A stretch of 64,000 bases of DNA, taken from Terrimonas ferruginea DSM 30193 (lineage in GTDB: Bacteria > Bacteroidota > Bacteroidia > Chitinophagales > Chitinophagaceae). A model generated the notes under the pieces. That model was not told the DNA's origin. It saw nothing but the letters and a program-made list of their open reading frames with translations, and made no database searches. The stretch is taken from positions 1 through 64,000 of the forward strand of contig NZ_KE384400.1 in assembly GCF_000425585.1 (NCBI RefSeq), in the 5' to 3' direction. Shown here one piece after another: positions 36,680-47,445 of the stretch (position 1 is its first letter; the number at the start of each line of letters is the position of its first letter). Position numbers and translations under genes: made by a program.

Positions 36680-39580
36680 ATGACCAAAACACCTATCCTG
36701 CTCTTGTTGTTCATTTCCCTGCTTTTTGCAGGCGGTTTGCATGGCCAGCAGTACGGGTTTCAGAACTACGCTTTCAGAAACGGCCTGCCCAACAACGTGG
36801 TCAAGTCCATCGGCCAGGATAATCTCGGTTTTCTTTACTTCGGCACCAACAGCGGTCTTTGCGTATACGATGGCAGTACGCTCCTGCCCGTCAATCTTCC
36901 CGGCTCCGGCGACCTGCAGCCGGTGTTCCGCATCAAACCGCTGGGACCTGCCCAGTTGTGGATCAATCATACCGGCAACAAACACCTGCTGATGGCGGAA
37001 AAGGGCAACCTTCATCAGACTATCCTGAAAAACAGGGTAGACGTCAACAACATCTACACCGACCTTGGACGTGATACGATTCTCTGCACCGATGCCGGTC
37101 TGTACAAACTGCGGGGCACACAAACCGAGGCCATTGTTACCGGCCTTGCCGACAAGGCACGCATCGTGCATTTCCTGCTGCCGGTTGGCAATAACCTGCT
37201 CGTGGGCCGCAAAGGTTTTCCGGTAGGGCTCATCGATCGACAGCATTTCAACAAACTCGACGAAACCGTCGAGTCCATTTCGGTTACCGATATGGCTCCT
37301 GCTGCCGACGGCGATGTATGGCTGGGCACCGACTCCAGGGGTTTCTGCCGCCTCGACGGCAAGGCGCTGGCTGCCGGTAAAATCGTTTTCAAAGCGCTTC
37401 CCCCTTCCATCGCATTCCTGGCGAACGAAGATATTTTTTGTCTCACCACCAATCCGGCCGACGGCAGCCTGCTGATCGGCACTACACACTATGGCATCGT
37501 CATTTATCACCGCGATGGCAGCTCTTCCATGATCAACCGGCAGAATGGACTGTCGGCCAATGCTGTCCGTTGCGTGTTCATCGACCGCGATCAGAACTGG
37601 TGGGTGGGGACCAATTTCGGGGTAGACAAACTCAACAATACCGACCTCATCGTTTATGGCCGCAACAACGGTATCGAAGCTGGTAACATTCACTATACCT
37701 GTCCCGACGCCACGGGACGCATCTGGTTTTTTGGCCGGGAAAAATTGTATTACATGGATGGCGACACTGCCCGCGTGGTCAACTATCCTGCCGGGGTTGA
37801 AACTATTCCGCTTGGCGTTGCCGTGATGCCGCAACAAATCTGGGTCAGCACACCGGAGCATATTTTTACGATACGTACCAATGGTGTCAAACCTTCTGTT
37901 ACACCTGCCCGCAAAGTTCCCGAAACCTATCACCGCATGATTACCTGGGACGACCGCACCGTCATTCTGGGCGGCCGCCATTCACTTGCGTTGATGCACG
38001 ACGAACAAATCGTTCCATTGAGCGACACCATCGAAGACGTACGCTCACTGATGAAAGACCGCTTCGACCGCTTGTGGGTTGGTACGTTCTCCGATGGCAT
38101 TTACCGTATTGCCCTGGAAAAAAAGAACAATAAATACGAAGCCCGTTTACTAAAACGCATTCTCGACTCCACGAGTTCTTACAACCGTTTCCTCACCATT
38201 ATGCAGAGCCGCGAAGGCGATGTGTATGCGGGAACACGCTTCGAAGGTTTGTATATTTTCGGCATCACACCGGATAGCGTCACACGTAAAGCCGTGTTGA
38301 CCACGCGTGAAGGATTAAGCAATAATTTCATCACCTGCATCGCCCAATCTGCCGACGGCAGCGTATGGGTGGGAACCAATACGGGATTCAACCGCATCAG
38401 ACCATTGGCAAAAACCTACAGGGTGAGTAATGTGAGCAAACATTACAGTTTCAATAATCACATCAGCAGCATGTTTACCCAGGACGGTTTTTTATGGGCT
38501 GCAACCGATGTTGGCGGAGTGAAAATGAAAATGCATGAAGAGAAGAGATATGATCTGGATATCTATATCAAGGAAATCACTTTTCCCGACAGCATCATCA
38601 GTATTTATGCGCGGGACACTTCGTTAACATTTAGCCCGCAACGCAATTCATTCAGTGTATCCTTTACGGCTCCTTTTTATATTAACGAGCAACAGACCGG
38701 TTACCTGTACCGTTTGCTGCGCAATGGCAAAGGCGACTGGATGCGGCTGCATGGCAATCACAGTATTAACTTCACCTCACTGGAATCCGGTGACTATGTG
38801 CTGGAATTGCGGCCGGTTTCTTTTGCCGATCAACCGTCGAGACATACGGCGCGTCTCGCGTTCAGGATACAAACCCCTTTTCACCGAACGGGTTGGTTTA
38901 TCGGCATGGTAGCGCTGGTGATCTTATTGCTGGCATATGCCTTCTACCGTTATCGTATCCGCGGGTTGAAAAAACTATATGAAGTGCGGGATCATATTTC
39001 CCGCAACCTGCACGACGAGATCGGTGCCACGCTCAGCAGCATCAATATTTACAGCGATGTGGCTCGGAAAAAAGTAGAAGCGGAAAGTGAAGCACGTTCG
39101 TTGCTCGACCGGATTTACAAAGGATCGTCGCAGGTGATGGAAAGCATGAACGATATTGTGTGGTATGTAAACCCGCAACACGACTCATGGGATGACATCA
39201 TCGTGCGCATGCGTGAGTTTGCCATACCGGTGCTGGAAGCGCGTGAAATAGATGTAAGATTTGAAGCCGATGAAAAATTGCTGACGCAAAAATTATCGAT
39301 GGAGCAACGGAAAAATGTTTACTTCATTTTCAAAGAAGCTGTCAACAACATCGTAAAATATTCCGGCACTGCCGAAGTGGACATCCGTTTGTTCCGCCAG
39401 GCACAGGCCATTCATCTGGCGATCCGCGACTATGGCAAAGGCTTCGATATGCAAACGCGTTCATCGGGCAATGGTCTCAGAAACATGCGGCAACGTGCGG
39501 CCGACATGAAAGGTGAGATCAATATCGACAGCAAACCCGGCGAAGGCACTACTATTGACCTGGTTGTACCACTCACTTGA
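36680..39580 (+). CDS. Propeller-domain sensor histidine kinase (Reg_prop, Y_Y_Y, HisKA_3)
   Basis: 966 residues. After a signal peptide ([16 protein letters not shown]) come two-component-regulator propeller repeats to about 640 (for example [21 protein letters not shown]). A Y_Y_Y domain follows (about 655-725), then one membrane helix (about 738-756) and a HisKA_3/HATPase kinase with H778 in [14 protein letters not shown]-box [11 protein letters not shown] and GKGFD. It lacks the C-terminal receiver and AraC domains of the hybrid relatives of polysaccharide loci. The likely partner is the regulator starting 45 bases downstream. It may sense a periplasmic ligand. Confidence 0.88.
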   Translation: MTKTPILLLLFISLLFAGGLHGQQYGFQNYAFRNGLPNNVVKSIGQDNLGFLYFGTNSGLCVYDGSTLLPVNLPGSGDLQPVFRIKPLGPAQLWINHTGNKHLLMAEKGNLHQTILKNRVDVNNIYTDLGRDTILCTDAGLYKLRGTQTEAIVTGLADKARIVHFLLPVGNNLLVGRKGFPVGLIDRQHFNKLDETVESISVTDMAPAADGDVWLGTDSRGFCRLDGKALAAGKIVFKALPPSIAFLANEDIFCLTTNPADGSLLIGTTHYGIVIYHRDGSSSMINRQNGLSANAVRCVFIDRDQNWWVGTNFGVDKLNNTDLIVYGRNNGIEAGNIHYTCPDATGRIWFFGREKLYYMDGDTARVVNYPAGVETIPLGVAVMPQQIWVSTPEHIFTIRTNGVKPSVTPARKVPETYHRMITWDDRTVILGGRHSLALMHDEQIVPLSDTIEDVRSLMKDRFDRLWVGTFSDGIYRIALEKKNNKYEARLLKRILDSTSSYNRFLTIMQSREGDVYAGTRFEGLYIFGITPDSVTRKAVLTTREGLSNNFITCIAQSADGSVWVGTNTGFNRIRPLAKTYRVSNVSKHYSFNNHISSMFTQDGFLWAATDVGGVKMKMHEEKRYDLDIYIKEITFPDSIISIYARDTSLTFSPQRNSFSVSFTAPFYINEQQTGYLYRLLRNGKGDWMRLHGNHSINFTSLESGDYVLELRPVSFADQPSRHTARLAFRIQTPFHRTGWFIGMVALVILLLAYAFYRYRIRGLKKLYEVRDHISRNLHDEIGATLSSINIYSDVARKKVEAESEARSLLDRIYKGSSQVMESMNDIVWYVNPQHDSWDDIIVRMREFAIPVLEAREIDVRFEADEKLLTQKLSMEQRKNVYFIFKEAVNNIVKYSGTAEVDIRLFRQAQAIHLAIRDYGKGFDMQTRSSGNGLRNMRQRAADMKGEINIDSKPGEGTTIDLVVPLT

Positions 39581-39611
39581 ATTAGGGATAGTATGTGACA
39601 GGTCAATCATC

Positions 39612-39619
39612 TATTTTTG
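39612..39619 (+). promoter_or_regulatory. Possible -7 box before the response regulator
   Basis: TATTTTTG fits TAnnTTTG, but it lies only 7 bases before the ATG at 39626 and has no TTTG at the -33 position. If used, the mRNA would be nearly leaderless. Chance occurrence is possible. Confidence 0.25.
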
Positions 39620-39625
39620 AAAGAC

Positions 39626-40273
39626 ATGAACCAGCAAATCATCCAGGTTGTCGTGTATGACGACAATGAATTCCGGAGAGAGAGTCTAGCACTGCTCATC
39701 AATGGAACAGAGCATATCCGTTGTACGGGTACGTTCCCGGATTGCAGCAATGTGGTTCGTGATATTGAACATCTTCAGCCGCATATAGTGTTGATGGATA
39801 TCGATATGCCGGGTGTGGACGGCATCGAAGGTGTGCGGTTGATCCGGTTGCATTTCCCGCATATCCAGATACTGATGCAAACGGTATTTGATGATGATGA
39901 AAAGATATTCGCGTCGATCTGTGCCGGCGCTTCTGGTTATATTTTAAAGAAATCCACCCCGCAGCAGATACTGCAGGCGATTGAAGACGTACACAATGGC
40001 GGTGCGGCCATGACGGCCTCCGTGGCGCGCCAGGTGATCCGGGCATTCCGGGAAAACACCTTTATTGAAAACAACGAGCGCATTGACCTCTCTCCCCGCG
40101 AGCGCGAAATACTCGGCTGCCTGGTGAAAGGGCTAAGCCATAAAATGATTGCTGCGCAATGTTTTATCAGCATTCATACGGTTAACAGCCATATCAAAAA
40201 GATCTACGAAAAATTACATGTTAATTCGGTGGCGGAAGCGGTGGCTAAGGCGTTGAGACAGCGGCTGGTGTGA
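39626..40273 (+). CDS. NarL/LuxR-type response regulator
   Basis: 215 residues from ATG at 39626; the upstream TTG at 39617 is less likely. The receiver domain has YDDNEF near the N-terminus, phosphoacceptor aspartate in IVLMDIDMPGVDG, and the conserved lysine in GYILKKSTP. The GerE-type helix-turn-helix is LSPREREILGCLVKGLSHKMIA...HTVNSHIKKIYEKLHV. It pairs with the propeller kinase upstream. A repeat tract begins two bases after the stop. Confidence 0.88.
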   Translation: MNQQIIQVVVYDDNEFRRESLALLINGTEHIRCTGTFPDCSNVVRDIEHLQPHIVLMDIDMPGVDGIEGVRLIRLHFPHIQILMQTVFDDDEKIFASICAGASGYILKKSTPQQILQAIEDVHNGGAAMTASVARQVIRAFRENTFIENNERIDLSPREREILGCLVKGLSHKMIAAQCFISIHTVNSHIKKIYEKLHVNSVAEAVAKALRQRLV

Positions 40274-40274
40274 G

Positions 40275-40332
40275 GTGAATCGTGAATATACAGCCCGGCT
40301 GTTAACTTAATACTTATTACTTAATACTTACA
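40275..40332. repeat. GTGAATC and ACTTAAT heptamers around a CAGCCCGGCTG core
   Basis: Two GTGAATC-type words (40275-40288) are followed by the palindromic core CAGCCCGGCTG (40291-40301), four words of ACTTAAT/ACTTATT (40305-40332) and a closing AACGGCTGTT. Read on the other strand, the ACTTAAT words are the TAAGT family seen elsewhere. The rest of the gap to sdaA (40333-40468) shows no clear signal. Confidence 0.75.
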
Positions 40333-40468
40333 ACGGCTGTTTAACTTCCCCAATATCCCCTGTTCACGCGATTGTCTGCAGCAACGGCAATTGTTACCTT
40401 ACACCCTACTTCGGCAACCCTTAACCATTCTTATCCGGCCGGCGGGACTTATTCCCGGGTAACCAACA

Positions 40469-41908
40469 TCAACATTCTGGCAAACTCAACGGAACGTTTA
40501 TTGCCAGTCCTCCGTCGGCCGTTTCCTTGTACTTGTAATTCATATCCCGTGCGGTATCCCACATGGTCTTGATCACGGCATCCAGCGACACTTTCGCAAA
40601 ATCAGGTGTGCTTTGCAAAGCCAGTTGTGAGGCCGTAATGGCTTTGATGGCTCCCATGGTGTTGCGCTCGATGCACGGTACCTGCACCAGTCCGCCAATG
40701 GGATCGCAGGTCATACCCAGGTGATGCTCCATGGCAATTTCGGCGGCCATCATCGCCTGACGCTGCGTGCCGCCCATCGCTTCCGTGAGCGCCGCCGCCG
40801 CCATCGACGACGATACGCCGATCTCTGCCTGGCACCCGCCCATGGCGGCAGAAATGGTTGCTTCTTTTTTGAAAATGCTTCCGATCTCGGAGGCCGTAAG
40901 GAGAAAGCGAAGAATTTTACCATTGATATCGGCATCATCCTTTCGTTCGCAGAAGATAAGGTAGTATTGCAACACGGCGGGGATTACGCCGGCCGCACCA
41001 TTGGTGGGCGCGGTGACCACGCGGCCGAAAGAAGCATTTTCTTCATTCACCGCCAGGGCAAAACAACTCACCCAATCGAGGATATAACCAAAGTTGTTGC
41101 CGCCTTCGCGAATGGCGTCTGCCCAGCTTTCATAATCTGCATAGCTTTTCCCTTTCAGCAATCTTTTGTTTAAACCCGCAGCTCTGCGTTTTACCTGCAG
41201 TCCGCCCGGCAACACACCTTCGGTATGGCAACCGCGATACATGCATGACCGCATCACGTCCCATATCTGTATCAATCCGGCGCGGGTTTGTTCTTCCGGG
41301 CGCCAACTGTTCTCATTTTCAGCTACCACTTCGTGAATGGCCATGCCGGTCTTGATGCACCAGTGCAGCAGATCTTTGCCATTGTTGATGGGAAACGGTG
41401 GTTGCGAACGGCGTTGTGCGGAGGCAGTTTCATTTTCTTTTACCACAAACCCGCCACCGATAGAGTAGAAAGTGGAGGAACGTTGTTCGCCGTTTTCCAG
41501 CGTAACGAGGAAACTAAGCGCATTGGAATGAAAAGGAAGGACTTCCGTATAGAGGAATTCTATGGCAATGGGAGGATTAAAACCAATTTCCTGCACACCT
41601 CCCAACAGCAATCGCCTGCTGCCGGCAATGTCATTGATCTTTGGCTGGATCTGCTCCACGTCGATGGTAACGGGATCCTCGTCCATCAGGCCGAGTTGCA
41701 CGGCAATGTCGGTACCGTGTCCGACCCCGGTTTTTGCCAGGGAACCATACAATAAAACGCGGAGATCGGTTACCTGCCGGAGAACGCCGTCTGACCGCAA
41801 TTCCTCTACAAATTGCTGGGCAGCGCGCCAGGGTCCAAGTGTATGGGAACTCGAAGGCCCCACACCTATCTTGAACATATCGAATACTGAGATAGGCTCG
41901 TATGACAA
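40469..41908 (-). CDS. sdaA: L-serine ammonia-lyase (single-chain, iron-sulfur)
   Basis: 479 residues. The enzyme deaminates L-serine to pyruvate with a labile [4Fe-4S] cluster. The beta domain ([17 protein letters not shown] at the start) and the alpha domain are fused in one chain, as in E. coli SdaA. Cluster cysteines are C359 ([10 protein letters not shown]), C401 (GMTCDPIGG) and C412 (VQVPCIERN). The gene stands alone on the minus strand. Confidence 0.93.
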   Translation of the reverse strand: MSYEPISVFDMFKIGVGPSSSHTLGPWRAAQQFVEELRSDGVLRQVTDLRVLLYGSLAKTGVGHGTDIAVQLGLMDEDPVTIDVEQIQPKINDIAGSRRLLLGGVQEIGFNPPIAIEFLYTEVLPFHSNALSFLVTLENGEQRSSTFYSIGGGFVVKENETASAQRRSQPPFPINNGKDLLHWCIKTGMAIHEVVAENENSWRPEEQTRAGLIQIWDVMRSCMYRGCHTEGVLPGGLQVKRRAAGLNKRLLKGKSYADYESWADAIREGGNNFGYILDWVSCFALAVNEENASFGRVVTAPTNGAAGVIPAVLQYYLIFCERKDDADINGKILRFLLTASEIGSIFKKEATISAAMGGCQAEIGVSSSMAAAALTEAMGGTQRQAMMAAEIAMEHHLGMTCDPIGGLVQVPCIERNTMGAIKAITASQLALQSTPDFAKVSLDAVIKTMWDTARDMNYKYKETADGGLAINVPLSLPEC

Positions 41909-41971
41909 GTTGTTGATTTAAAGAACGAAGTTACAACAAACCTGTCGCCGCCGGCGAAAGCTTTCCGGAGA

Positions 41972-42442
41972 TTATTGAACGTTGATCAGGCTGATATCGA
42001 AGAACAACGGAGCATCGGGAGGTATAACGCCTACCTGTGAGCAACCGTATGCCTGTGCCGAAGGAATGATCAGGCGGATGCGGCCACCGGCTTTGATCAG
42101 CGGCACACCAATACGCCAGCCTTCGATGAGGTTGGCCAGATACCAGGGTTCAGTATTGGGAGATGTCATCTGATCAAAAACATAACCGTCGAGCAGTTCG
42201 CCGCGGTAAGTGATCGTGATGCGTGAATTATCGGTAGGGATTGCGCCGGTACCCGGATCCAGGATCTCGTAGTAAAGACCGGAAGAATGCTTGATTACAT
42301 TGAAGCCTTTCAAGGTTGCATAAGCTTCAATCTGAGGGGCTTCGCTTTGAACAGAGCGAGGCCTGCACGATTTGTCTTTCAGACAACCTGAAAAAGAAAC
42401 AGCGATCAACACAACGGCAAGGAATACATATACTTTTCTCAA
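41972..42442 (-). CDS. FKBP-type peptidyl-prolyl isomerase lipoprotein
   Basis: 156 residues from TTG at 42442. The N-terminus RKVYVFLAVVLIAVSFSGC is a lipoprotein signal with C20 as the lipidated residue. The FKBP domain has ITITYRGELLDGYVFDQM, a shortened insert, and the C-terminal AGGRIRLIIPSAQAYGCS...LFFDISLINV. Such proteins assist folding in the periplasm from an outer-membrane anchor. Some binding-pocket aromatic residues differ from classic FKBP, so catalytic strength is uncertain. Confidence 0.82.
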   Translation of the reverse strand: MRKVYVFLAVVLIAVSFSGCLKDKSCRPRSVQSEAPQIEAYATLKGFNVIKHSSGLYYEILDPGTGAIPTDNSRITITYRGELLDGYVFDQMTSPNTEPWYLANLIEGWRIGVPLIKAGGRIRLIIPSAQAYGCSQVGVIPPDAPLFFDISLINVQ

Positions 42443-42516
42443 AGCAATTTTTTTTAAGGGTGTAACAGGGATAAAGACAACTGCTTGTCCAAATGCGCTG
42501 CAAGAATACAAAAAAA

Positions 42517-42825
42517 TCAATTCTCCCGCTGCTTCAGTTCCAGGTAGCGTTGTTCATTGATATCCCAGCGGTGCCTGGCAGAAAAAACGGAGAAAAACAC
42601 GACGATCAGCACAGAGGCCACCAACAATACCATGATCAGGGAGGAATCGGTATTAAGCACCATATCGGCCCTTTTGTACCAACCCGAAAAGAAATTGGCA
42701 AAAATGGCAATCACCAACAGCAGCCCAAGCGGCAATCCGACGGCCATGTTCCGCACCACTTTCTTTTTTCGCAGGCGGTTTTCTTCCCAGTAGCGGATAA
42801 ATTTCTTTTCCTCGTCCGTAAGCAT
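42517..42825 (-). CDS. Small two-helix membrane protein, unknown
   Basis: 102 residues from ATG at 42825 (MLTDEEKKFIRYWEENR). A basic stretch (RLRKKKVVRN) precedes a helix (MAVGLPLGLLLVIAIFANFF). A second helix (IMVLLVASVLIVVFFSVFSA) follows, then a charged tail HRWDINEQRYLELKQREN. The N-terminal motif is frequent in small Bacteroidota membrane proteins with no assigned function. It is divergent from the HU-fold gene at 42907. Confidence 0.6.
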   Translation of the reverse strand: MLTDEEKKFIRYWEENRLRKKKVVRNMAVGLPLGLLLVIAIFANFFSGWYKRADMVLNTDSSLIMVLLVASVLIVVFFSVFSARHRWDINEQRYLELKQREN

Positions 42826-42906
42826 GCCGCAAAAGTAGCACAATCCCTCTTTGGGCTTGCGTTACCCGCACAAATTATCTATATTGTGGCACCAATCTGA
42901 AAAACT

Positions 42907-43821
42907 GTGAAGATTACCCCTCTACTGGCTCAATACCTTTATGCCCACAAGCAATTGAACTTACCTGGCATCGGCACTTTTATCCTCGATCCCCAGGCAG
43001 TGACTGAGCCCGAAAACAGCAAACGCCCACAGCCACTCACGCATATTCATTTTGAGAACAATCCTTCCCTGCGCGATCTCGATCCTGAACTGATCAGTTA
43101 TGTGTCGCTCAATACGGGAAAAATGAAATCGCTTGCACAATCGGATCTCGAATCACATATCGAACTGGCATTGCAGTTCCTGAACATGGGCAAACCTTTC
43201 CTGTTCGAAGGCATCGGCACACTTCTGCGCCTTCGTCCGGGAGAATATTCTTTTACACCCGGTATCGCCATCAGCGAACGCATACCCGAGCGCACGCAAC
43301 GGGAAGAAAACGCCAAACCGGAATCAGAAAAAACGGAAACATACAGCGGTTCCTTTTTCACGGAGAAAAAACGCAAGCCCGCTTACCTGCGTCCATTAAT
43401 CGGCATTCTGTTGCTGAGCGGACTGGGTATAGCCATCTACGGAGGATACCGCCTGTCGAAAAACAAACGCAACATTTCCGTAATGGAAATGCATACCGAC
43501 AGCGTAGTTACAAAGGATACCACCACACAACAAGCGCCTTCACCTGACACCGCTGCCATCATTCCCCCAGGAACAGCAACACCTGCGGCACAAATCGATG
43601 CAGGCGGCACATACAAATATGTGGTGGAAAAAGCCGGCGGCAAACGTGCATTCGACCGGTACAACAAACTCAAAAGTTATCAGTGGCCGATACAAATGGA
43701 AACACGCGACTCTGTCGTCTATACCTTGTTTTTACGTATACCTACCGCAGGTGCCGATACCACCCGTATCCTGGATTCACTGACAGCTCTCAACGGTAAA
43801 CGCGTTTATATTGAACCTTGA
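42907..43821 (+). CDS. HU-CCDC81-like domain protein with transmembrane segment
   Basis: 304 residues from GTG at 42907. The N-terminal 130 residues (ITPLLAQYLYAHKQLNLPGIGTF...GKPFLFEGIGTLLRL) look like the paired HU-type domains described in bacterial CCDC81-related proteins. A membrane helix follows at about 161-179 (PLIGILLLSGLGIAIYGG), then a Pro/Thr-rich linker, then a SPOR-like C-terminal domain (YKYVVEKAGGKRAFDRYNKL). If correct, a DNA-binding-type fold faces the cytosol and a peptidoglycan-binding-type domain the periplasm. The role is unknown, but a cell-division or envelope link is plausible. It overlaps the cupin gene by 11 bases. Confidence 0.72.
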   Translation: MKITPLLAQYLYAHKQLNLPGIGTFILDPQAVTEPENSKRPQPLTHIHFENNPSLRDLDPELISYVSLNTGKMKSLAQSDLESHIELALQFLNMGKPFLFEGIGTLLRLRPGEYSFTPGIAISERIPERTQREENAKPESEKTETYSGSFFTEKKRKPAYLRPLIGILLLSGLGIAIYGGYRLSKNKRNISVMEMHTDSVVTKDTTTQQAPSPDTAAIIPPGTATPAAQIDAGGTYKYVVEKAGGKRAFDRYNKLKSYQWPIQMETRDSVVYTLFLRIPTAGADTTRILDSLTALNGKRVYIEP

Positions 43822-44326
43822 TCTTGAACCTTTCCAACGGTATTCTGCGGAATACTGGATCGACCGGCTTGCACTCGAGCCGCATGTCGAAGGCGGCTAC
43901 TATCGCGAAGTATACCGCTCAACCACCGAAGTAAAACCCGGCTTCTCCTCTACACCCCGCTCTGCGGCTACGCATATTTATTTCTTATTAACCGGCGACG
44001 CCTTCTCCGCTTTTCATCGTATCACCGCAGATGAGCTCTGGCATTTTTATGAAGGAGATGCAGTAGCTGTTTATGAGATATTGGCAGACGGTACACTGCT
44101 TACCCATTTGCTGGGCACCGATGCGACGAAAGGACAAATGCCTTTCTGCGTGATCCGCGAAGGAAGCTGGTTTGGATCCAGACTTACCGGCGAAGGGTCC
44201 TACGGATTGGTCGGTTGTACCGTTGCACCGGGATTTTTATTTACTGACCTGGAATTAGCCGATCGCACCACACTCATCGCACAGTATCCGCAACACGAGA
44301 CACTGATCGAGTCATTAACGCGCTGA
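43811..44326 (+). CDS. Cupin_5 (DUF985) family protein
   Basis: 171 residues from TTG at 43811, which overlaps the end of the previous gene. Family motifs are LEPHVEGGYYREVYRS, ATHIYFLLTGDAFSAFHRI, ELWHFYEGDAV, and the C-terminal APGFLFTDLELADR. It is a single-domain beta-barrel cupin. The enzymatic activity of this family is not established; sugar or nucleotide binding has been suggested for relatives. The 3' end overlaps the convergent receptor gene by 12 bases. Confidence 0.85.
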   Translation: MNLDLEPFQRYSAEYWIDRLALEPHVEGGYYREVYRSTTEVKPGFSSTPRSAATHIYFLLTGDAFSAFHRITADELWHFYEGDAVAVYEILADGTLLTHLLGTDATKGQMPFCVIREGSWFGSRLTGEGSYGLVGCTVAPGFLFTDLELADRTTLIAQYPQHETLIESLTR

Positions 44327-47125
44327 TCTTCCGCCACCGCCATTACCTCCGCCGCCATTGCGTCGATTCTCTCCGCTGCCGCGCGGTCTTTCAGTGGAAC
44401 CATTACGCTGACGATTGTTACCGCCTGCAAACTTTTGCAAACGGATATTAAGCGAGAGTAAAAAATAACGCGCGAGCCGAAGCGAGCGGCTTTCGATGAT
44501 GGTAGTTTCCGACACATCACGGCTGATACCCGTATTCTGATTAAACAGATCGAATCCCTGCAGGCGCACGGTTGCAATTTTATTTTTAAGGAACCGATAT
44601 TCCGTGTACACATTCACCACAATCGGATTGCTGTTGACGCTGCGGCTGAAACCATAGTTGAAGATCTGCGTTACATCATATCCCAACGTAAAGTCTTTGA
44701 AGAAATAATTACGGCCATTCAATCCGAGATTCAGCGTACGCGCTTTGGTCACATTCGTAAAGGCCGTATAACGGGTAGTGGTCTGGCTCACCGAATAACT
44801 GACATTCAGCGATGCATCGATAATATTTTCCAGGTCTACGCGGAAGTTTGCCGATGGCCTCACCGACCAGTTGTTGCCACGGTTGCGCAGATTGTCGGTG
44901 AAAGAAATATTGTTATTATACTGGCCGTTCACGCTTACACCAGCTGTATATTTTCGTTTGTTAAACGGACGTGTATAAGAGGCATTGCCCGACAACATAT
45001 AAAAACCATCCGCATTCAGGTAAGTAGTTGTACGCCCCGTACCATTCGTACTATTGAAGCGGTTGCTCACGATCTTGTTATTGGTCTGATCAAAAGATAC
45101 GTTGGCAAAAAGCGAGTTGCCACTCTTTGAATCAAACTTATTGTATTGAAGGGTAAACCGGTTGTTTTGTTCCGCTTCCAGATCAGGATTACCGATCACG
45201 ATATTATTGAGATTGGAACTGTCGGCCACCGGTTGCAGTTGCATGAAACCGGGCTGCCGCGCCTGACCACCATAGGTAGCCGTCAGTGTATTGCTTCTGG
45301 AAAAATTATACACGAAACGCGCTACCGGTATCACATTGAAGTTGCTGTACCTTGTCCGGATCTCTTTTCCTACCGATTCGCCTTCCAGCAGGATCGGCTG
45401 CAATGTAACGCCGGCCACATAGTTAAACTTAATACCCGATCCTTTCAGACTGGTACCGATGCGGTTGGTGATAAATGAATAATCGAAATAGTTGCTCTGG
45501 TCGGGATTGAAAGCTTTGATATTGGTAAACGGATCATTATCGATTACGGTGCGGTCATTACGCGTAACAGATCTGTTCCAGTCGTAACTGAGTTCGAGCA
45601 CGAGGCGTGTCATCAGGGGCTGCGTATAACTGGCTTTCAGGTTTGTTTGCGTGTTGACGTTGTGCAGGTTGATGGACTGCTGCTGAATGGTATCGGTCTC
45701 CAGCACAGGAACATAAGTGGAATCCGTATTCTGATAACGGTTATGCTGCTCCTGGTCCTGGTTGCGGTAAGAATAATTGAACTCCCCCGAGATATTAAGA
45801 CTGCGGGCTTTGTTCTTAAACCGGCGGCTGTAAGAAAAGTTACCGCCGGTATTGATAGAAGAAGACTCGTTCGCATTGCGGCTGTTCTGCAATGTTTGAT
45901 ACAGGGGCCGCTGGATCAGCGATTGACTGCGTCCTTCTTGTTCAGATTTGCTATGAGAGAAGTAAGGCGACACTTTTATAAACGTCATGGTATCGGGCCT
46001 GTACTCTGCATTCAGGGTAAGCCGCTGGTTGAGCGAACTGCCTTCACTGTTGCTGCTCCTGTTGGTGCTGCGGATATTGAGTGGGTTAATGTCCTGGGAG
46101 AAAGAAGTAGACTCATTGCGGCTGCTCGATGAGGTAAAACTGTAGCTGCCGTAAACCGATAACTTTTTGCCCCATTGATCCCTGAAATTGAGACCGGCCG
46201 AACGCATGGTGGTGATACCGCCGCCGAATCCGCCGCCGGTATTAAAATTCATGCCGCGCATGCCACCGCCTCTTCCGCCACCGCCGAAATTGAAAGTGGG
46301 CGTGTTGGTATTATTGATTGAAGCCAGCAGTGACAATTGTTGCTCGTCTCTGAAACGGTTTGCGCTGATCCCTCCGGTAAAGCGGCCTTCTGTTCCACCG
46401 GCGACGGTAGCGTTACCGAACAAACCGCGATTACGGTCTTTGCGGATATTGATATTGAGAATTTTTTCCGGCTCGCCGGATTTGATGCCGGTAAGATTTG
46501 CCTGATCGCCATAATCGTCGATGATCTGGATATTGTCGACTATATCTGCGGGAAGATTACGTGTGGCGGTCTGCACATCACCACCGAAAAAATCTTTTCC
46601 GTTGACGCGGACACGGCTGACCGGTTTGCCTTGCGCCGTTATTTGTCCATCTTTATCCACCGTGATGTCGGGCATTTTTTTAATGGCATCTTCTATCGGT
46701 GCGCCTTCTCTTACTTTGTAAGCAGAGGCTTTGTATTCGATAGTATCTTCTTTAACGGTGATCGGATTAACGGAAGTGACGATGATCTCGCCCAATACCG
46801 ATGCATCGGGGGTTAATGATAAAGTGCCCCAAGAAAGGGCAGCTTCCGCAGCAGACCATTTTTTCGTTCTGTCATAAGCCTGGTAACCAACGGCCGACAC
46901 GACCAGCCGGACCGAATCCTTTATTGCCAATTGTAAACTGAATATCCCGTTGTCGTCAGTAATGCCGGTAGTGCTGTCTGTTGCGGAGAAGGCTTTTACC
47001 GTAACGGAAGGTAAGGGAGCACCGTTCGAATCGGTAACGTTACCGCGCAATGCTGTTTTGTGCTGTGCCTGAAGCAGGCAGGGCCAGAATGCGGCAAAAA
47101 TGACCAGGCAGACAAGTCGTTTCAA
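44315..47125 (-). CDS. TonB-receptor-like outer membrane protein (CarboxypepD_reg plus OMP_b-brl_3)
   Basis: 936 residues. The signal peptide ends LLQAQ. A carboxypeptidase-regulatory-like beta domain (ALRGNVTDSNGAPLPSVTV) is followed by a plug-like region (PIEDAIKKMPDITVDKDGQI, RVNGKDFFGGD) and a large beta-barrel. The tail is rich in Gly, Asn and Arg (GGGGNGGGGRSAR). Another Gly/Arg-rich loop (GGGGRGGGMRGMNF) lies near residue 280. This resembles the TonB-dependent-like barrels of Bacteroidota without an N-terminal TonB box. The substrate is unknown and no SusD partner is adjacent. Confidence 0.82.
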   Translation of the reverse strand: MKRLVCLVIFAAFWPCLLQAQHKTALRGNVTDSNGAPLPSVTVKAFSATDSTTGITDDNGIFSLQLAIKDSVRLVVSAVGYQAYDRTKKWSAAEAALSWGTLSLTPDASVLGEIIVTSVNPITVKEDTIEYKASAYKVREGAPIEDAIKKMPDITVDKDGQITAQGKPVSRVRVNGKDFFGGDVQTATRNLPADIVDNIQIIDDYGDQANLTGIKSGEPEKILNINIRKDRNRGLFGNATVAGGTEGRFTGGISANRFRDEQQLSLLASINNTNTPTFNFGGGGRGGGMRGMNFNTGGGFGGGITTMRSAGLNFRDQWGKKLSVYGSYSFTSSSSRNESTSFSQDINPLNIRSTNRSSNSEGSSLNQRLTLNAEYRPDTMTFIKVSPYFSHSKSEQEGRSQSLIQRPLYQTLQNSRNANESSSINTGGNFSYSRRFKNKARSLNISGEFNYSYRNQDQEQHNRYQNTDSTYVPVLETDTIQQQSINLHNVNTQTNLKASYTQPLMTRLVLELSYDWNRSVTRNDRTVIDNDPFTNIKAFNPDQSNYFDYSFITNRIGTSLKGSGIKFNYVAGVTLQPILLEGESVGKEIRTRYSNFNVIPVARFVYNFSRSNTLTATYGGQARQPGFMQLQPVADSSNLNNIVIGNPDLEAEQNNRFTLQYNKFDSKSGNSLFANVSFDQTNNKIVSNRFNSTNGTGRTTTYLNADGFYMLSGNASYTRPFNKRKYTAGVSVNGQYNNNISFTDNLRNRGNNWSVRPSANFRVDLENIIDASLNVSYSVSQTTTRYTAFTNVTKARTLNLGLNGRNYFFKDFTLGYDVTQIFNYGFSRSVNSNPIVVNVYTEYRFLKNKIATVRLQGFDLFNQNTGISRDVSETTIIESRSLRLARYFLLSLNIRLQKFAGGNNRQRNGSTERPRGSGENRRNGGGGNGGGGRSAR

Positions 47126-47445
47126 AATAAGGCAGTTGATGGTGGAATGTGGTTTTGATTAAGACGGCAAATACGACAAAAACCTGCTGCCGGTAAATTA
47201 ATTTTAGCCGAACGTCTGTTAGTAATGCAGGACGGCAATGGGCTGATTAGGCAATTTGAAAATTTGATAATCAGAGCAACAGCCGGTAATAAGTATTAAG
47301 TTTTAATTAAGCCTTTGCGTGAACGCTGCGTCTTTTCACATTTTTGACTTTTGAATTTTGACTTTTGACTTTTGAAAGATTTCCCCATTATGTGCCGAAA
47401 CCCTTGACTGGCATAGTTTTTACAGACAGATAAGCAAAACACCCT
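47126..47445. repeat. Gap of 320 bases with three word-repeat tracts
   Basis: After about 120 bases with no visible feature come: an AATTTGA-word segment (47245-47271) related to the inverted repeat at 5211-5300; AACAGCCGG (47278-47286) directly followed by three TAAGT-type words (47288-47308); a CTTTGCG segment (47312-47335); and five TTTTGAC/TTTTGAA words (47342-47376). A weak TAGTTTTT box near 47413-47420 precedes the small gene at 47446. Confidence 0.75.

Noticed and set aside
36668..37981. 437-residue minus-strand frame
   Set aside because: It is fully antisense to the propeller kinase, which has a clear signal peptide and repeats.
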